A stretch of 64,000 nucleotides of DNA. Source: 66-474 sp035695065 (lineage in GTDB: Bacteria; Pseudomonadota; Gammaproteobacteria; Xanthomonadales; Rhodanobacteraceae). The translations under genes and the position numbers were made by a program. The stretch spans positions 1-64,000 of the forward strand of contig DASSEW010000006.1 of the NCBI GenBank assembly GCA_035695065.1, given 5' to 3'. The notes under the pieces were generated by a model. It was not told the origin of the DNA. It worked only from the letters and a program-made list of their open reading frames with translations, and made no database searches. This document shows positions 36,175 through 45,124 of the stretch, piece by piece; positions within the stretch are counted from its first letter, which is position 1; the number at the start of each line of letters is the position of its first letter.

Positions 36175-36744
36175 TCAGCCGCCTCTCCTGGGTGGCGGCG
36201 TGCTCGGGTGCACGATGATCACGCGCGGCGGGTAGTACATGGGCCCGAAACCCCAGAACGGGTCATAGAAGGGGCCGAAGAACGGATCGTAATAAGGGTA
36301 CGGGCCCGGCACGTACACGGGCCGCTTGGGCCACAGGTACACGGTGTCCGCGTCCACGCGCGGGTAGGCGTAATCGTAGTCTCCGACCTTGCGCGTCTCG
36401 CTGCCGGCCACCGTGCCGGTGACGGTGATGTCGCGTCCCTTGGCGTAAACCTCGGGATCGTAGAAGCCCTGCTTGCACGCGACGAAACGGCCGCGGCTCT
36501 GCTCGCCGCGTTCCGGGCGGGCCTGCGAATCCAGCGGTTCGTTGAGCACGAAGAAACAGGTTTCGCGCTCCTGCGGTTCGGTCTGGATGATGCGTCCGCC
36601 CCAGCGCACCCGCGTGCCCTGGGTTGCCGCGGCCGCGTTGTCCGGCGTGACCTCGGTGTAGGTGCCCGCGAGTTGCTGCGGCACCGTTGCGCAGGCACCC
36701 AGGCCCAGGGCGAGAAGGGCGGGAAGAATCAGTCGGCGTGACAT
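36175..36744 (-). CDS. slp: Slp-family outer-membrane lipoprotein
   Basis: 189-residue lipoprotein with lipobox LGAC (Cys near 18) and the Slp core: VRWGGRII, ETCFFVLNEPLD, FVACKQGFYDPEVY and VTGTVAG. The C-terminal third is unusually rich in Pro, Tyr and Phe (PYYDPFFGPFYDPFWGFGP), not typical of short Slp proteins. The family is starvation- or stress-linked in enterobacteria; its role here is unknown. Convergent with hinT. Confidence 0.85.
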   Translation of the reverse strand: MSRRLILPALLALGLGACATVPQQLAGTYTEVTPDNAAAATQGTRVRWGGRIIQTEPQERETCFFVLNEPLDSQARPERGEQSRGRFVACKQGFYDPEVYAKGRDITVTGTVAGSETRKVGDYDYAYPRVDADTVYLWPKRPVYVPGPYPYYDPFFGPFYDPFWGFGPMYYPPRVIIVHPSTPPPRRGG

Positions 36745-36825
36745 GGCATTGCCTCGCTTGCGCGGAATGGGCGCGGTTGCATCGTAGACCGCAATCCTTG
36801 CGCGTACATTTCAATGACGATGAAT

Positions 36826-38853
36826 CTATTTCACCACGCTTCGTACACGAAAGGCGCGCACGGCGCGTGAATAATCGCGCACCGGTTCAGCCGGCGGTGC
36901 GGGATGGCCGTAGCGCAGGCGCAGGTATTCCTGCGCCAGCGCGGCCAGCTCGCCGCGGGATCCGGGCAGGGCCAGCATGCAGCGCGCGAAGAAATCGCGC
37001 GGGCCTTCGTGCGGTGCGCGCAGGCAGCCTTGCCTCGCGAGTTTTTCCTGCAAGCGCAATTGCGCGGCTTCCAGCGCATCGCGCGGTCGTACGCGCGGAC
37101 GCCGCAGCGCCATCAGCATGCCGATGCCGAGGATCACCACGATGCCCGCCGCCAGTGCGATCGCAAGTTCACCATAATCCAGATGCGGGATGCCGAACGG
37201 CGCCAGCAATTCGCTCTGCCGCAACGCGTTGAAACCGAGCACGCCGCGATCCCACAGGCGGTTCACGATATCCAGCCGGTCGCGCAGGCCATCCAGCCAG
37301 CTGCCGGCCTGCCCGCCATCGCCGCTGCCGATCGCGCCGCCGCCCGCATCGATCACGCGCCGCACCACGGCGGTCGGATCGACACGCACCCACCCGTGCC
37401 CGCGCAACCACACTTCGGACCAGGCGTGCGCATCCGACTGCCGCACCAGCAGGTAGTGCGCGTAGTCGTTCCAGAAGCCGCCCTGGTAACCGGCGACCAC
37501 GCGCGCCGGAATGCCGGCCGCGCGCATCAGGAAGGTGAACGCGCCTGCGTAGTGTTCGCAGTAACCCTGTTTCGTACCGAACAGGAAATCGTCGATGCTG
37601 TCGCGCCCCAGCGGCGGCGCGGCGAGGTTGTAGGCAAAGCCGCCGTTGCGGAACAGATCCAGCGCCGCGTGCATGATCGCCGCGTCGTCATTGCCGAATT
37701 TCGCGCGCCACGAGCGCGCCAGCGCGACCGCGCGCGGGTCGAAGCCTTCCGGCAGTTCCAGTGCGGCGCGGCGCAGGGTTGGGTTCAGATCCCGCGCCAG
37801 CACGTAATGCGACACCGAGTCGACGTGATAATTGATCGTGTCGTTGACCGGCTTGTCGCGGCGCAATGTGCGATCGGCGCCGAGCGTCACGCCGCCGCTC
37901 GCATCGACCGGCATGTCCAGCGCGAACAGCCAGTGCCGACGCGTCGGTTCCAGCGTCACGTCATAACCGAACGCCGGTCCGTGCGCCTGCAACGGCTGTG
38001 GCGCGCTGTTGCGGATGCCCGCGGTGCCCGGCACCCACGCACGGCCGTCGAAATACCACAGCACCACGCCGCGGAAATAGCGCTCGGCTTTCGGCGGCGG
38101 GGTGCCATCGAAGCCCACCCGCATCGCCACGCTGTCGTCGATCAGCAGGTTGCGGAAATCGCCGGGCGCCATGCGATCGCTGACGCCGGTATGCGCGACG
38201 TCCGCGCCGGGTGCGCCCCACAGCGGCGCCGACAAACGCGGCACGAACACGAAGCCAAGCAGCGCCAACGGCGTCGCGGCCAGCAGCAGCCACGCTCCGG
38301 GCGCGAAGACGCGCGCGTACTGGCGCGGCTGTGCATCCGCCTGCAGCGCGCGCAAGGTCGCGAGCGCGGGCAACAGCGCGAGCGCCACCAGCAACGTCAT
38401 CGACAATGATTGCGTGAACAGCAGCGCACTCATCAGCACGAAGCAGCAGAAGCCGATCGCCATGCGCGCGTCGCGCGCGCGTTCGCTCTCCAGCAGCTTC
38501 AGGACCAGCAAGCCGACCGCGAGTGCACTGCCGGGCGTGCGCCCGAACGGCGTGCCGTAGGTGGTGAGGATCGCCGCCGGCAGCGCGACGACCAACGCGA
38601 TGCGCGCAAGTTTCGGAATCGTTCCGCGTTGCGTGCGCCGCTGCAGCCAGCGCAGCAGCAGCAAGCCGCTCAGCGCAGCAGCCAGCCACGGCGGCAGGTG
38701 CGCGAGGTGCGCGACGAGCACGCATGCCACGCTCAGGCACAACAGGTCGAATGCGCGGCGATCGAGGCGGTCCTTCGTCTCGGGCGCGGAATCGATGCGT
38801 TCGTCCGCCGCAGCGAGTGCCTGCCGCTCCGCGCTGGCGTAGGCGATGTTCAT
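36826..38853 (-). CDS. tgpA: TgpA-like transglutaminase, membrane protein
   Basis: 675-residue inner-membrane protein with several N-terminal transmembrane helices, a large periplasmic transglutaminase domain and one C-terminal helix. Catalytic triad motifs are visible: Cys in GYCEHYAGAF, His in DAHAWSEVWL, Asp in WVRVDPTAVV. In Pseudomonas this gene is essential with its DUF58 and MoxR partners, exactly the neighbours here; substrate unknown. I chose the ATG at 38853 (MNIAYASAERQ), which overlaps the DUF58 stop (ATGA), over the longer frame. Confidence 0.92.
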   Translation of the reverse strand: MNIAYASAERQALAAADERIDSAPETKDRLDRRAFDLLCLSVACVLVAHLAHLPPWLAAALSGLLLLRWLQRRTQRGTIPKLARIALVVALPAAILTTYGTPFGRTPGSALAVGLLVLKLLESERARDARMAIGFCCFVLMSALLFTQSLSMTLLVALALLPALATLRALQADAQPRQYARVFAPGAWLLLAATPLALLGFVFVPRLSAPLWGAPGADVAHTGVSDRMAPGDFRNLLIDDSVAMRVGFDGTPPPKAERYFRGVVLWYFDGRAWVPGTAGIRNSAPQPLQAHGPAFGYDVTLEPTRRHWLFALDMPVDASGGVTLGADRTLRRDKPVNDTINYHVDSVSHYVLARDLNPTLRRAALELPEGFDPRAVALARSWRAKFGNDDAAIMHAALDLFRNGGFAYNLAAPPLGRDSIDDFLFGTKQGYCEHYAGAFTFLMRAAGIPARVVAGYQGGFWNDYAHYLLVRQSDAHAWSEVWLRGHGWVRVDPTAVVRRVIDAGGGAIGSGDGGQAGSWLDGLRDRLDIVNRLWDRGVLGFNALRQSELLAPFGIPHLDYGELAIALAAGIVVILGIGMLMALRRPRVRPRDALEAAQLRLQEKLARQGCLRAPHEGPRDFFARCMLALPGSRGELAALAQEYLRLRYGHPAPPAEPVRDYSRAVRAFRVRSVVK

Positions 38854-39812
38854 GGCAGCAGGGCGAGCGCGGTCATGCAGCGGTGGTAGTGCGCGTTGTC
38901 GGCGTCGGGCCCGAGGCTGCGCGCGTCCGGCAGAACCAGCGTCCACGCGCGACCGGCTGCGTGCGCTTCGTGCACCCAGCCGGCCAGGCGGCTGATGCGT
39001 GTTTCGCGATCCAGGCCGTGCAGCATGTTCCACTCGAACCGCTGCGGCGCGTCGCGCGCGGCGGCATCCAGCTCGCGGATCAGCAGGCGATCGTGGCGCG
39101 CGCTGGCCTTCCATGCGACGCGTTTCAACGGGTCGCCGAAATGGTATTCGCGCAATTGCGCGTAGTCCTCGTCACCGCGCGTGCGCTGCGTGCCGCCATC
39201 CTCGTCCGGCGGTGGCGGCGGCCCTGGCAGCACGCGCGGATAGACCAGCACGTCGTGCTCGGGCGTGATCCAGCTCCATGCACGGAACAATCCGAACGGC
39301 AGCGTGCTGGAAATGCGCATGCGTGGCACGCGGTTCCAGCCGCGATGTTCGGTCGGCATCGGGAAGGTCGTTTCACCGCCGCGCGCATCCAGCGAGAACG
39401 CGTGCGTGGTGTGGTCCATGTCGACGCGCAGCGCCGCGCGGGCGCGTCCGAGGGTGGCGAACTCCAGGTTCAACGGCAGCGGATCGCCCGCGCAGGCATG
39501 CCCCGCACGGATGCAGGTGAGTTGCAATCCATGCAGTGCACGAAACGCAATCAGCATGCTGTTGACCACGGTCGCGCCCAGCAGGCAGGTCAGCAGCAGC
39601 GCGGCGTTGTTCTGGTAATTCAGCGCGCCCAGCAGCATCACCAGCAGCAGCACGCCGAAGCCGATGCCTGATTTCGTCGGCAGGATGTAGATGCGCCGGC
39701 GGTGCAGCTCGATCGGCAATGCTTCGGGCTGCCGCATCCGCGTCAGTGCGGGCAGGCGCCGCTCGACGCGCGAGATCAGCGCTTCACGCCACGTGCGGAC
39801 GACCGCGTCCAT
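38850..39812 (-). CDS. DUF58 domain protein
   Basis: 320-residue protein with two hydrophobic segments (about residues 47-85), a following beta-rich region and the DUF58 signature RGDEDYAQLREYHFGDPLKRVAWKASAR, resembling a degenerate von Willebrand-type fold. It sits between moxR and tgpA, the usual trio, with a 4-bp overlap to tgpA. It probably forms a membrane complex chaperoned by the MoxR ATPase (inference from known clusters). Confidence 0.9.
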   Translation of the reverse strand: MDAVVRTWREALISRVERRLPALTRMRQPEALPIELHRRRIYILPTKSGIGFGVLLLVMLLGALNYQNNAALLLTCLLGATVVNSMLIAFRALHGLQLTCIRAGHACAGDPLPLNLEFATLGRARAALRVDMDHTTHAFSLDARGGETTFPMPTEHRGWNRVPRMRISSTLPFGLFRAWSWITPEHDVLVYPRVLPGPPPPPDEDGGTQRTRGDEDYAQLREYHFGDPLKRVAWKASARHDRLLIRELDAAARDAPQRFEWNMLHGLDRETRISRLAGWVHEAHAAGRAWTLVLPDARSLGPDADNAHYHRCMTALALLP

Positions 39813-39813
39813 T

Positions 39814-40785
39814 TCAGCTGACGGGCACTTCCGCCAGCAGCGTGCGCGCCAGTGCTTCGCGGGTGACGCTGCGCGCGGGAATCAAACGGTGGCCGGCGAC
39901 CGCCACGAACACGGCCTGCAGGTCTTCCGGGATCACGTAATCGCGCCCGCCCAGCATGGCCCAGGCACGCGCGGCGGCAAGCAAGGCGAGGCCCGCGCGC
40001 GGCGACAGGCCCACGCGTGCATCGGCATGCTTGCGGCTGGCGGCGAGCAAGGCCTGCAGGTAGTCGAGCAGCGCGGGGCTGGCCAGCACCGCGCGTGCGG
40101 AGGCGCGCAGGCGATCGATGTCCTTGACGTCCAGGCAAGGGGACAGCCTCCCGATCAGCTCCAGCCGATCCTCGCCGGTCAGCAGCGCACGTTCTGCATC
40201 GGCGTTCGGATAGTCCAGCGAAATGCGCAGCATGAAGCGATCCAGCTGCGAATCGGGCAACGGGTACGTGCCGGCGAGATCAAGTGGATTCTGCGTCGCA
40301 ACCACGAAGAACGGCGCGGTCAGCGCGCGGCTGATCCCATCGATCGTGACCTGGCCTTCGGCCATGGCTTCCAGCAGGGCGCTCTGGGTCTTCGGCGTGG
40401 CGCGATTGATTTCATCCGCAAGCAGCAATTGCGCGAACACCGGGCCGGGATGGAAACGGAACGTGCCGGTTTCGCGTTCGTACACGCTCACGCCGACGAT
40501 GTCGGAAGGCAGCAGGTCGGAAGTGAACTGGATGCGCTGGAACACCAGGTCGAAGGTCGCAGCCATTGCATGCGCCAGCGTGGTCTTGCCCACGCCCGGC
40601 ACGTCCTCGACCAGCAGATGGCCGCCGGCCAGCAGGCAGGCGAAGGCGAGGCGCACCTGGTGCTGCTTGCCAAGAAGGACACTGTTGATCTGCGCCAGCG
40701 CGGAATCCAGGCGCTTGCGCAGGTCCTTGTCGAGCGCGCGCTCATCGTGCTGCGCAGGTTCCGGTCGGGCCACGGTTGTATCCAT
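39814..40785 (-). CDS. moxR: MoxR-family AAA+ ATPase
   Basis: 323-residue AAA+ chaperone: Walker A EDVPGVGKTT, Walker B LLLADEINRA, sensor ATQNPLDLAGTYPLPDSQLDRF, and the C-terminal arginine region SPRAGLALL. First gene of the moxR-DUF58-tgpA operon, separated from DUF58 by a single base. It likely assembles or activates the DUF58/TgpA proteins. Confidence 0.93.
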   Translation of the reverse strand: MDTTVARPEPAQHDERALDKDLRKRLDSALAQINSVLLGKQHQVRLAFACLLAGGHLLVEDVPGVGKTTLAHAMAATFDLVFQRIQFTSDLLPSDIVGVSVYERETGTFRFHPGPVFAQLLLADEINRATPKTQSALLEAMAEGQVTIDGISRALTAPFFVVATQNPLDLAGTYPLPDSQLDRFMLRISLDYPNADAERALLTGEDRLELIGRLSPCLDVKDIDRLRASARAVLASPALLDYLQALLAASRKHADARVGLSPRAGLALLAAARAWAMLGGRDYVIPEDLQAVFVAVAGHRLIPARSVTREALARTLLAEVPVS

Positions 40786-40859
40786 CGGTCAGGCGCCTGC
40801 TGTCATGGCCCGACAGTGTAGGCCAGTCGCGCTGATTGCAATGTGAGTAGCGCGCGAAA

Positions 40860-41447
40860 TCAGGGCAGGGAGAGCCCGCATTCGCGCAGCAGCTTCGCCA
40901 GCGCGATCAGCGGCAGGCCGATCAGGGCGGTCGGATCGGTGCTCTCGATGCGCTCGAACATGCTGATCCCCAGTGCCTCGGCCTTGAAGCCGCCGGCACA
41001 GTCCAGCGGCCGTTCGCGTTCGACGTAACGGGCGATTTCGTCCCCGGAAAGCGTGCGGAACACCACGCGGGTGAGATCGGCTGCCTGCGACGCCTGGTTG
41101 CCCCGGCGGGCATCGATCACGCAGACGGCGGTATGGAAGCGGGCCGCGTGGCCGCTGCACAGCTGCAGCTGCGCGCGCGCGTTGGCGGCACTCCCCGGCT
41201 TGTCCAGCACGCGGCCGTCCAGTTCGGCGACCTGGTCGGAACCGATCACGATCGCGTCGGAAATATTTTCAGCGACGGCGAGTGCTTTCAGCCGGGCCAG
41301 CCTTGTTGCACGTTCCGCCGGTGCTTCGCCCGGCTCGGCGAACTCGTCCACGCCCGGCGCGACCTGTTCGAAGTCCGGCAGCAGGCGGCGCAACAGTTCG
41401 GCGCGGTAACGCGACGTGGAAGCCAGCACCACGCAAGGCATGCTCAT
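40860..41447 (-). CDS. yceF: Maf-like nucleotide pyrophosphatase, YceF (m7GTP) type
   Basis: House-cleaning pyrophosphatase of 195 residues. The N-terminal ASTSRYRAELLRRL is the YceF (7-methyl-GTP) form rather than the SGSPRR form of dTTP/UTP-type Maf proteins; the SDQVAELDG and KPGSAANA motifs follow. It is the YceF expected next to yceD-rpmF-fab, but transcribed away from them. Start 41447 overlaps the upstream gene by ATGA. Confidence 0.93.
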   Translation of the reverse strand: MSMPCVVLASTSRYRAELLRRLLPDFEQVAPGVDEFAEPGEAPAERATRLARLKALAVAENISDAIVIGSDQVAELDGRVLDKPGSAANARAQLQLCSGHAARFHTAVCVIDARRGNQASQAADLTRVVFRTLSGDEIARYVERERPLDCAGGFKAEALGISMFERIESTDPTALIGLPLIALAKLLRECGLSLP

Positions 41448-41962
41448 CGCTGGGCGAGGTCTTCGATCTTCTCGCGCACCGCGGTTTCCAATTCGCGCTG
41501 CGCCGAATCCAGCTTGGCCAATTGCTGCGTCAGCGAATCGCGCGCCTTGTCCAGCGCGGTCACCGCCGCATCCAGCTCGCGCTGGCCGGCGACGTCGGCA
41601 TGGTCGCGCAGCCACAACCGGTGCGCCAGCAATTCGCGCAGCGCCGCATCGATGGCCGCGTGCGCGTCGGCCTCACCGGCCGCGGGCACGCCGGGTGCCA
41701 CGCTCATTGATGCATGCGCGCGTTCCAGGCGCGAACGGCACTCCTTGAGATCATGCTCGAGTTCGTCGGCGCCGCGGTGCAGGGCGCGCAAGGCGCGCCG
41801 GCGACGGCCCTGGCGATGCATGAGCAGCACGATCGTGGCCAGGCCCACGATCACGCACAGCGCCGCGACGGCGGGCAGCCACACGGCAACGGCAACGGTG
41901 GAGGAAGGGTTCAAGGGCGATTTCCGCTGGGCCTGCCGCACAGTCTGCACGATCCGGGCCAT
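41444..41962 (-). CDS. Hypothetical membrane-anchored coiled-coil protein
   Basis: I do not recognise a family. The 172-residue product has one transmembrane helix (about residues 27-48, WLPAVAALCVIVGLATIVLLM) followed by an Arg-rich patch and a long Glu/Leu/Arg coiled coil (DKARDSLTQQLAKLDSAQREL). It is tightly coupled to yceF by an ATGA overlap, which supports its reality. Start 41962 (MARIVQTV) is a guess; the frame is open much further upstream, antisense to yceD. Divergent from yceD. Confidence 0.5.
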   Translation of the reverse strand: MARIVQTVRQAQRKSPLNPSSTVAVAVWLPAVAALCVIVGLATIVLLMHRQGRRRRALRALHRGADELEHDLKECRSRLERAHASMSVAPGVPAAGEADAHAAIDAALRELLAHRLWLRDHADVAGQRELDAAVTALDKARDSLTQQLAKLDSAQRELETAVREKIEDLAQR

Positions 41963-42086
41963 AAGGGAAGGTTCGGCTGACGAGGACAGGTCCTGCTTGC
42001 GCTTGCAAGCTTCCGCGCCCAGGATCCATTGCTGCCAACCACTTCGGCCTGCCTGGTCGAAGTGGCTGGAAACCGGCGCCACCTCG

Positions 42087-42115
42087 TTGACTGGCAAGGG
42101 TTCCGACCCTACAAT
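42087..42115 (+). promoter_or_regulatory. Sigma-70 promoter of yceD-rpmF
   Basis: TTGACT (42087-42092), 17-bp spacer, TACAAT (42110-42115). The best promoter match in the window. The yceD ATG is only 9 bp beyond the -10 box, implying a very short or absent leader. Confidence 0.75.
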
Positions 42116-42124
42116 TCCCCGCTT

Positions 42125-42652
42125 ATGTCTGCACCCTTGCCGGAGCGTCTGGACGCCGAGCGCATGGTGGCGGCGCGACGCGCGTTCCATGGCAGCCTGC
42201 CCGTAGCCTCGATGAAGCGGCTGGCGGAGGCGCTGGCGAACGATGGCGGCGAGGTCGAGTACGACCTGGAGTTCGGCACGGAAGCGCCGGGTATCCGCTG
42301 TCTCGCCGTGCATGCGGCGACCCGTGTGGCGCTGGAATGCCAACGTTCGCTGGAGACTTTCGAACATCCGCTCGAGGTGGACGTTCGCCTGGGTCTGATC
42401 GAGCACGAGCGCGACGAGGCGGCCCTGCCGGCCGGCTTCGAGCCGCTGCTGCTGGAAGAGGGGATGTTGCATCCGGCGCAGGTGATCGAGGATGAACTGT
42501 TGCTGGCGCTGCCGCCGTTTCCGGTGAAACCCGGGACGGAGGCGGAGCCGAAAACCTGGGACGGCGAACGCTGGACCAGCGCGCGACCGGATGATCCGGA
42601 ACGCAAGGACAACCCGTTCGCGATCCTTCGCGAATTGAAGAACAAGAAGTAA
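42125..42652 (+). CDS. yceD: YceD/DUF177 family protein
   Basis: 175-residue acidic protein of the DUF177 family, encoded beside rpmF in most bacteria and linked to 23S rRNA accumulation. Features: an LAEALANDGGEVEYDLEF block, LECQRSLETFEHPLEVDVRL, and the C-terminal conserved KDNPFAILRELK. The ATG at 42125 lies almost at the predicted transcription start, with no visible ribosome site. A repeat remnant separates it from rpmF. Confidence 0.9.
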   Translation: MSAPLPERLDAERMVAARRAFHGSLPVASMKRLAEALANDGGEVEYDLEFGTEAPGIRCLAVHAATRVALECQRSLETFEHPLEVDVRLGLIEHERDEAALPAGFEPLLLEEGMLHPAQVIEDELLLALPPFPVKPGTEAEPKTWDGERWTSARPDDPERKDNPFAILRELKNKK

Positions 42653-42695
42653 TTTTTGCGATCGTCCCTGATCGCGGAAGATCAAAAAGCGGCCA
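42653..42695. repeat. Partial two-hairpin repeat between yceD and rpmF
   Basis: In reverse orientation this carries the second hairpin (gcgatcagggacgatcgc type) and T-rich link of the repeat at 11112-11290; the first hairpin is decayed. Confidence 0.7.
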
Positions 42696-42758
42696 CGGAG
42701 CTCTTAGCCATGGATGGCGGGTTTAGCCGCACTTTTAAATTCAACCGGAGTGACACCC

Positions 42759-42953
42759 ATGGCCGTTGCCAAGAGCCGCAAATCCCCCTCCCGCCGTGGC
42801 ATGCGCCGTTCGCACGACGCACTGGCCAAGGTGCAGCTCGCCACCGATCCGACCAGCGGCGAGATCCATCGTCGCCACCACGTCACCAAGGACGGTTACT
42901 ACCGCGGCAAGAAGGTGATCGAAAACGCCGCTGCAGTCGTTGACGAAGACTGA
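42759..42953 (+). CDS. rpmF: 50S ribosomal protein L32
   Basis: 64-residue basic protein starting MAVAKSRKSPSRRGMRRSH, the L32 signature, with HRRHHVTKDGYYRGK. The usual zinc cysteines of some L32 forms are absent, as in other gammaproteobacteria. A CCGGAG site precedes the ATG. The next gene is fabH; plsX is missing between them. Confidence 0.97.
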   Translation: MAVAKSRKSPSRRGMRRSHDALAKVQLATDPTSGEIHRRHHVTKDGYYRGKKVIENAAAVVDED

Positions 42954-43049
42954 GTAGGGTGGGCATCGCCCGCCGTCTTCACTCGCAATGCGGCGGATGA
43001 TTCCGCCTTGCAGCGTCAGCGATCTTTTTCGCCACGGGGAAATCACGCC

Positions 43050-44018
43050 TTGACCTTTGCCCGCATCACCGGCACCGGCAGTTATCTGCCCGAGCGCGTG
43101 CTGAGCAACGCCGAGCTGGAAAAGCTGGTCGAAACCAGCGACGAGTGGATCACCAGCCGCACCGGCATCCGCGAGCGGCGCATCGCCGCAGAAGGTGAAA
43201 CCACAGGCGATCTGGCTTTTCACGCCGCGACCCGTGCGCTGGAAGCGGCCGGGATCAAGGGCAGCGAACTCGACCTGATCGTGCTCGGCACGACCACGCC
43301 GGACATCATCTTTCCCTCGACCGCGTGCCTGTTGCAGGCGCGGCTCGGCGCGAACGGCTGCGCCGCGTTCGACGTCAATGCTGCGTGCTCGGGCTTCATG
43401 TACGCGCTCGGCATCGCCGACAAGTTCATCCGCTGCGGGCAGGCGCGCAAGGCGCTGGTGGTCGGCGCGGAAACGCTGTCGCGGATGATGGACTGGACCG
43501 ACCGTTCGACTTGCGTGCTGTTCGGTGACGGTGCCGGCGCGGTGGTGCTGGAAGCGAGCGAGGAGCCGGGCGTCATCACCACGCTGATGCACGCGGACGG
43601 CGCCTACAAGCATCTGCTCTACAACCCGGTCGGCGTGTCGGCCGGTTTCAAGGACGATCCGCACCACGGCAACCTGGTGAAGATGGCCGGCAACGAAGTC
43701 TTCCGCGTTGCCGTGCGCACGCTGGAACGACTGGTCGACGAGACCCTCGACGCCGCAGGCATGCTGCCCGAGCAGGTGGACTGGCTGATTCCGCACCAGG
43801 CCAACCTGCGCATCATCCAGGCCACGGCGAAACGCCTGAGCCTGCCCATGGAACGCGTGGTCGTGACCGTGGATCGCCACGGCAATACGTCTTCCGGTTC
43901 GGTGCCGCTGGCGCTCGACGAACTGATCCGCACCGGCAAGGTGCAGCGCGGCCAGAACCTGCTGCTGGAAGCGTTCGGCGGCGGGTTTACCTGGGCGTCG
44001 GCGCTTATCCGTTACTAG
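43050..44018 (+). CDS. fabH: 3-oxoacyl-[ACP] synthase III (FabH)
   Basis: Condenses acetyl-CoA with malonyl-ACP to start fatty-acid synthesis. The 322-residue protein has the triad Cys113 (NAACSGFMYAL), His in LIPHQANLRI and Asn in HGNTSSGSVP. I chose the TTG at 43050, preceded by a GGGGA site, because the conserved TFARITGTGSYLPER follows directly; the longer frame to 43008 is unconserved. A 139-bp palindromic element follows its stop. Confidence 0.95.
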   Translation: MTFARITGTGSYLPERVLSNAELEKLVETSDEWITSRTGIRERRIAAEGETTGDLAFHAATRALEAAGIKGSELDLIVLGTTTPDIIFPSTACLLQARLGANGCAAFDVNAACSGFMYALGIADKFIRCGQARKALVVGAETLSRMMDWTDRSTCVLFGDGAGAVVLEASEEPGVITTLMHADGAYKHLLYNPVGVSAGFKDDPHHGNLVKMAGNEVFRVAVRTLERLVDETLDAAGMLPEQVDWLIPHQANLRIIQATAKRLSLPMERVVVTVDRHGNTSSGSVPLALDELIRTGKVQRGQNLLLEAFGGGFTWASALIRY

Positions 44019-44157
44019 GAGCGCTCTGAAAGCTGCTGCGCTCGGCATCTTGCGCGCCGGCGGTGCTCGGAATGCTCATGTACTGACGTGTACACTCCGC
44101 TTCCTGCGCTCCGGCGACGCGCAACCTGCCTTCGCTCGCGACGCTTTCAAAGCGCTC
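44019..44157. repeat. Large imperfect palindrome between fabH and fabD
   Basis: Terminal 15-bp inverted repeat (44019-44033 and 44143-44157, 14 of 15 matching). The two arms pair imperfectly over nearly 70 bp each, around a central GTAC/GTAC hairpin near 44080-44093. The right arm resembles the short palindrome at 10780-10841, and the centre resembles that of the element at 146-413. A transcript would fold into one long hairpin inside the fab operon. Confidence 0.75.
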
Positions 44158-44173
44158 ACCCTGGAGCTTCTCT

Positions 44174-45124
44174 ATGAGTGACGCCAATCCCAATCTCGCC
44201 TTTATCTTCCCCGGCCAGGGTTCGCAAGCCGTCGGCATGCTGGCCGAACTCGCCACGGCGCATCCGCAGGTGTGCGAAGCGTTCGATGAAGCATCGCAAG
44301 GCGCGGGGCGTGACCTGTGGACGCTCGCGCAGAATGGTCCTGAGGAAGAACTCAATCGCACCGAGAACACGCAGCCTGCCTTGCTTGCCGCCAGCGTGGC
44401 GGTATGGCGCGTGTGGTGCGAACTCGGTGGTGCGACGCCGGCGCAGATGGCCGGGCACAGCCTCGGGGAATACTCCGCGCTGGTCTGCGCCGGTGCCTTG
44501 TCGCTGCATGACGCGGCCGCGCTGGTCGCGGAGCGCGGCCGGTTGATGCAGGACGCGGTGCCCGCGGGTGTCGGCGCGATGGCGGCGATCCTTGGCGGCG
44601 ACGACGCGCAGATCGCGATGGTGTGCGACGAAGTCGCGAAGGACGAAGTGGTCGCGCCTGCGAACTTCAACTCGCCCGGGCAGGTGGTGATCGCCGGACA
44701 CGCCGCAGCCGTGGATCGAGCGATCGCGCGGCTCGCCGAACTCGGCACGAAGAAGGCGATCAAGCTGGCGGTGTCGGTGCCTTCGCATACCGTGCTGATG
44801 CGCGATGCGGCGTATCGGCTCGGCGAACGCATGGCGCAGATCGAATGGACCGTTCCCTCGATCCCGGTGGTGCAGAACGCCGATGCGCGCGCGCACGCCA
44901 GCATCGAGTACATCCGCGCCGCGCTGGAACGTCAGCTCTACATGCCGGTGCGCTGGACCGAATGCGTCCAGCAGCTTGCCGCCAACGGCGCGACGAAGCT
45001 GTTCGAATGCGGCCCGGGCAAGGTGCTCACCGGCTTGGCCAAGCGCATCGACAAAGCCTTGGAAGCCCGTGCGGTGGGAACGCCGGCCGATCTGGAACAG
45101 GCACTCGCCGCGACCCAAGCGTAG
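44174..45124 (+). CDS. fabD: Malonyl-CoA:ACP transacylase (FabD)
   Basis: Loads malonyl groups onto ACP. The 316-residue protein has FPGQGSQAVGM, the nucleophile Ser96 in AGHSLGEYSALV, and the catalytic His in VSVPSHTVLM (about residue 204). A CTGGAG site precedes the ATG. Its TAG stop is embedded in a palindromic repeat (45121-45191), after which the inserted ArsR unit begins. Confidence 0.97.
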   Translation: MSDANPNLAFIFPGQGSQAVGMLAELATAHPQVCEAFDEASQGAGRDLWTLAQNGPEEELNRTENTQPALLAASVAVWRVWCELGGATPAQMAGHSLGEYSALVCAGALSLHDAAALVAERGRLMQDAVPAGVGAMAAILGGDDAQIAMVCDEVAKDEVVAPANFNSPGQVVIAGHAAAVDRAIARLAELGTKKAIKLAVSVPSHTVLMRDAAYRLGERMAQIEWTVPSIPVVQNADARAHASIEYIRAALERQLYMPVRWTECVQQLAANGATKLFECGPGKVLTGLAKRIDKALEARAVGTPADLEQALAATQA

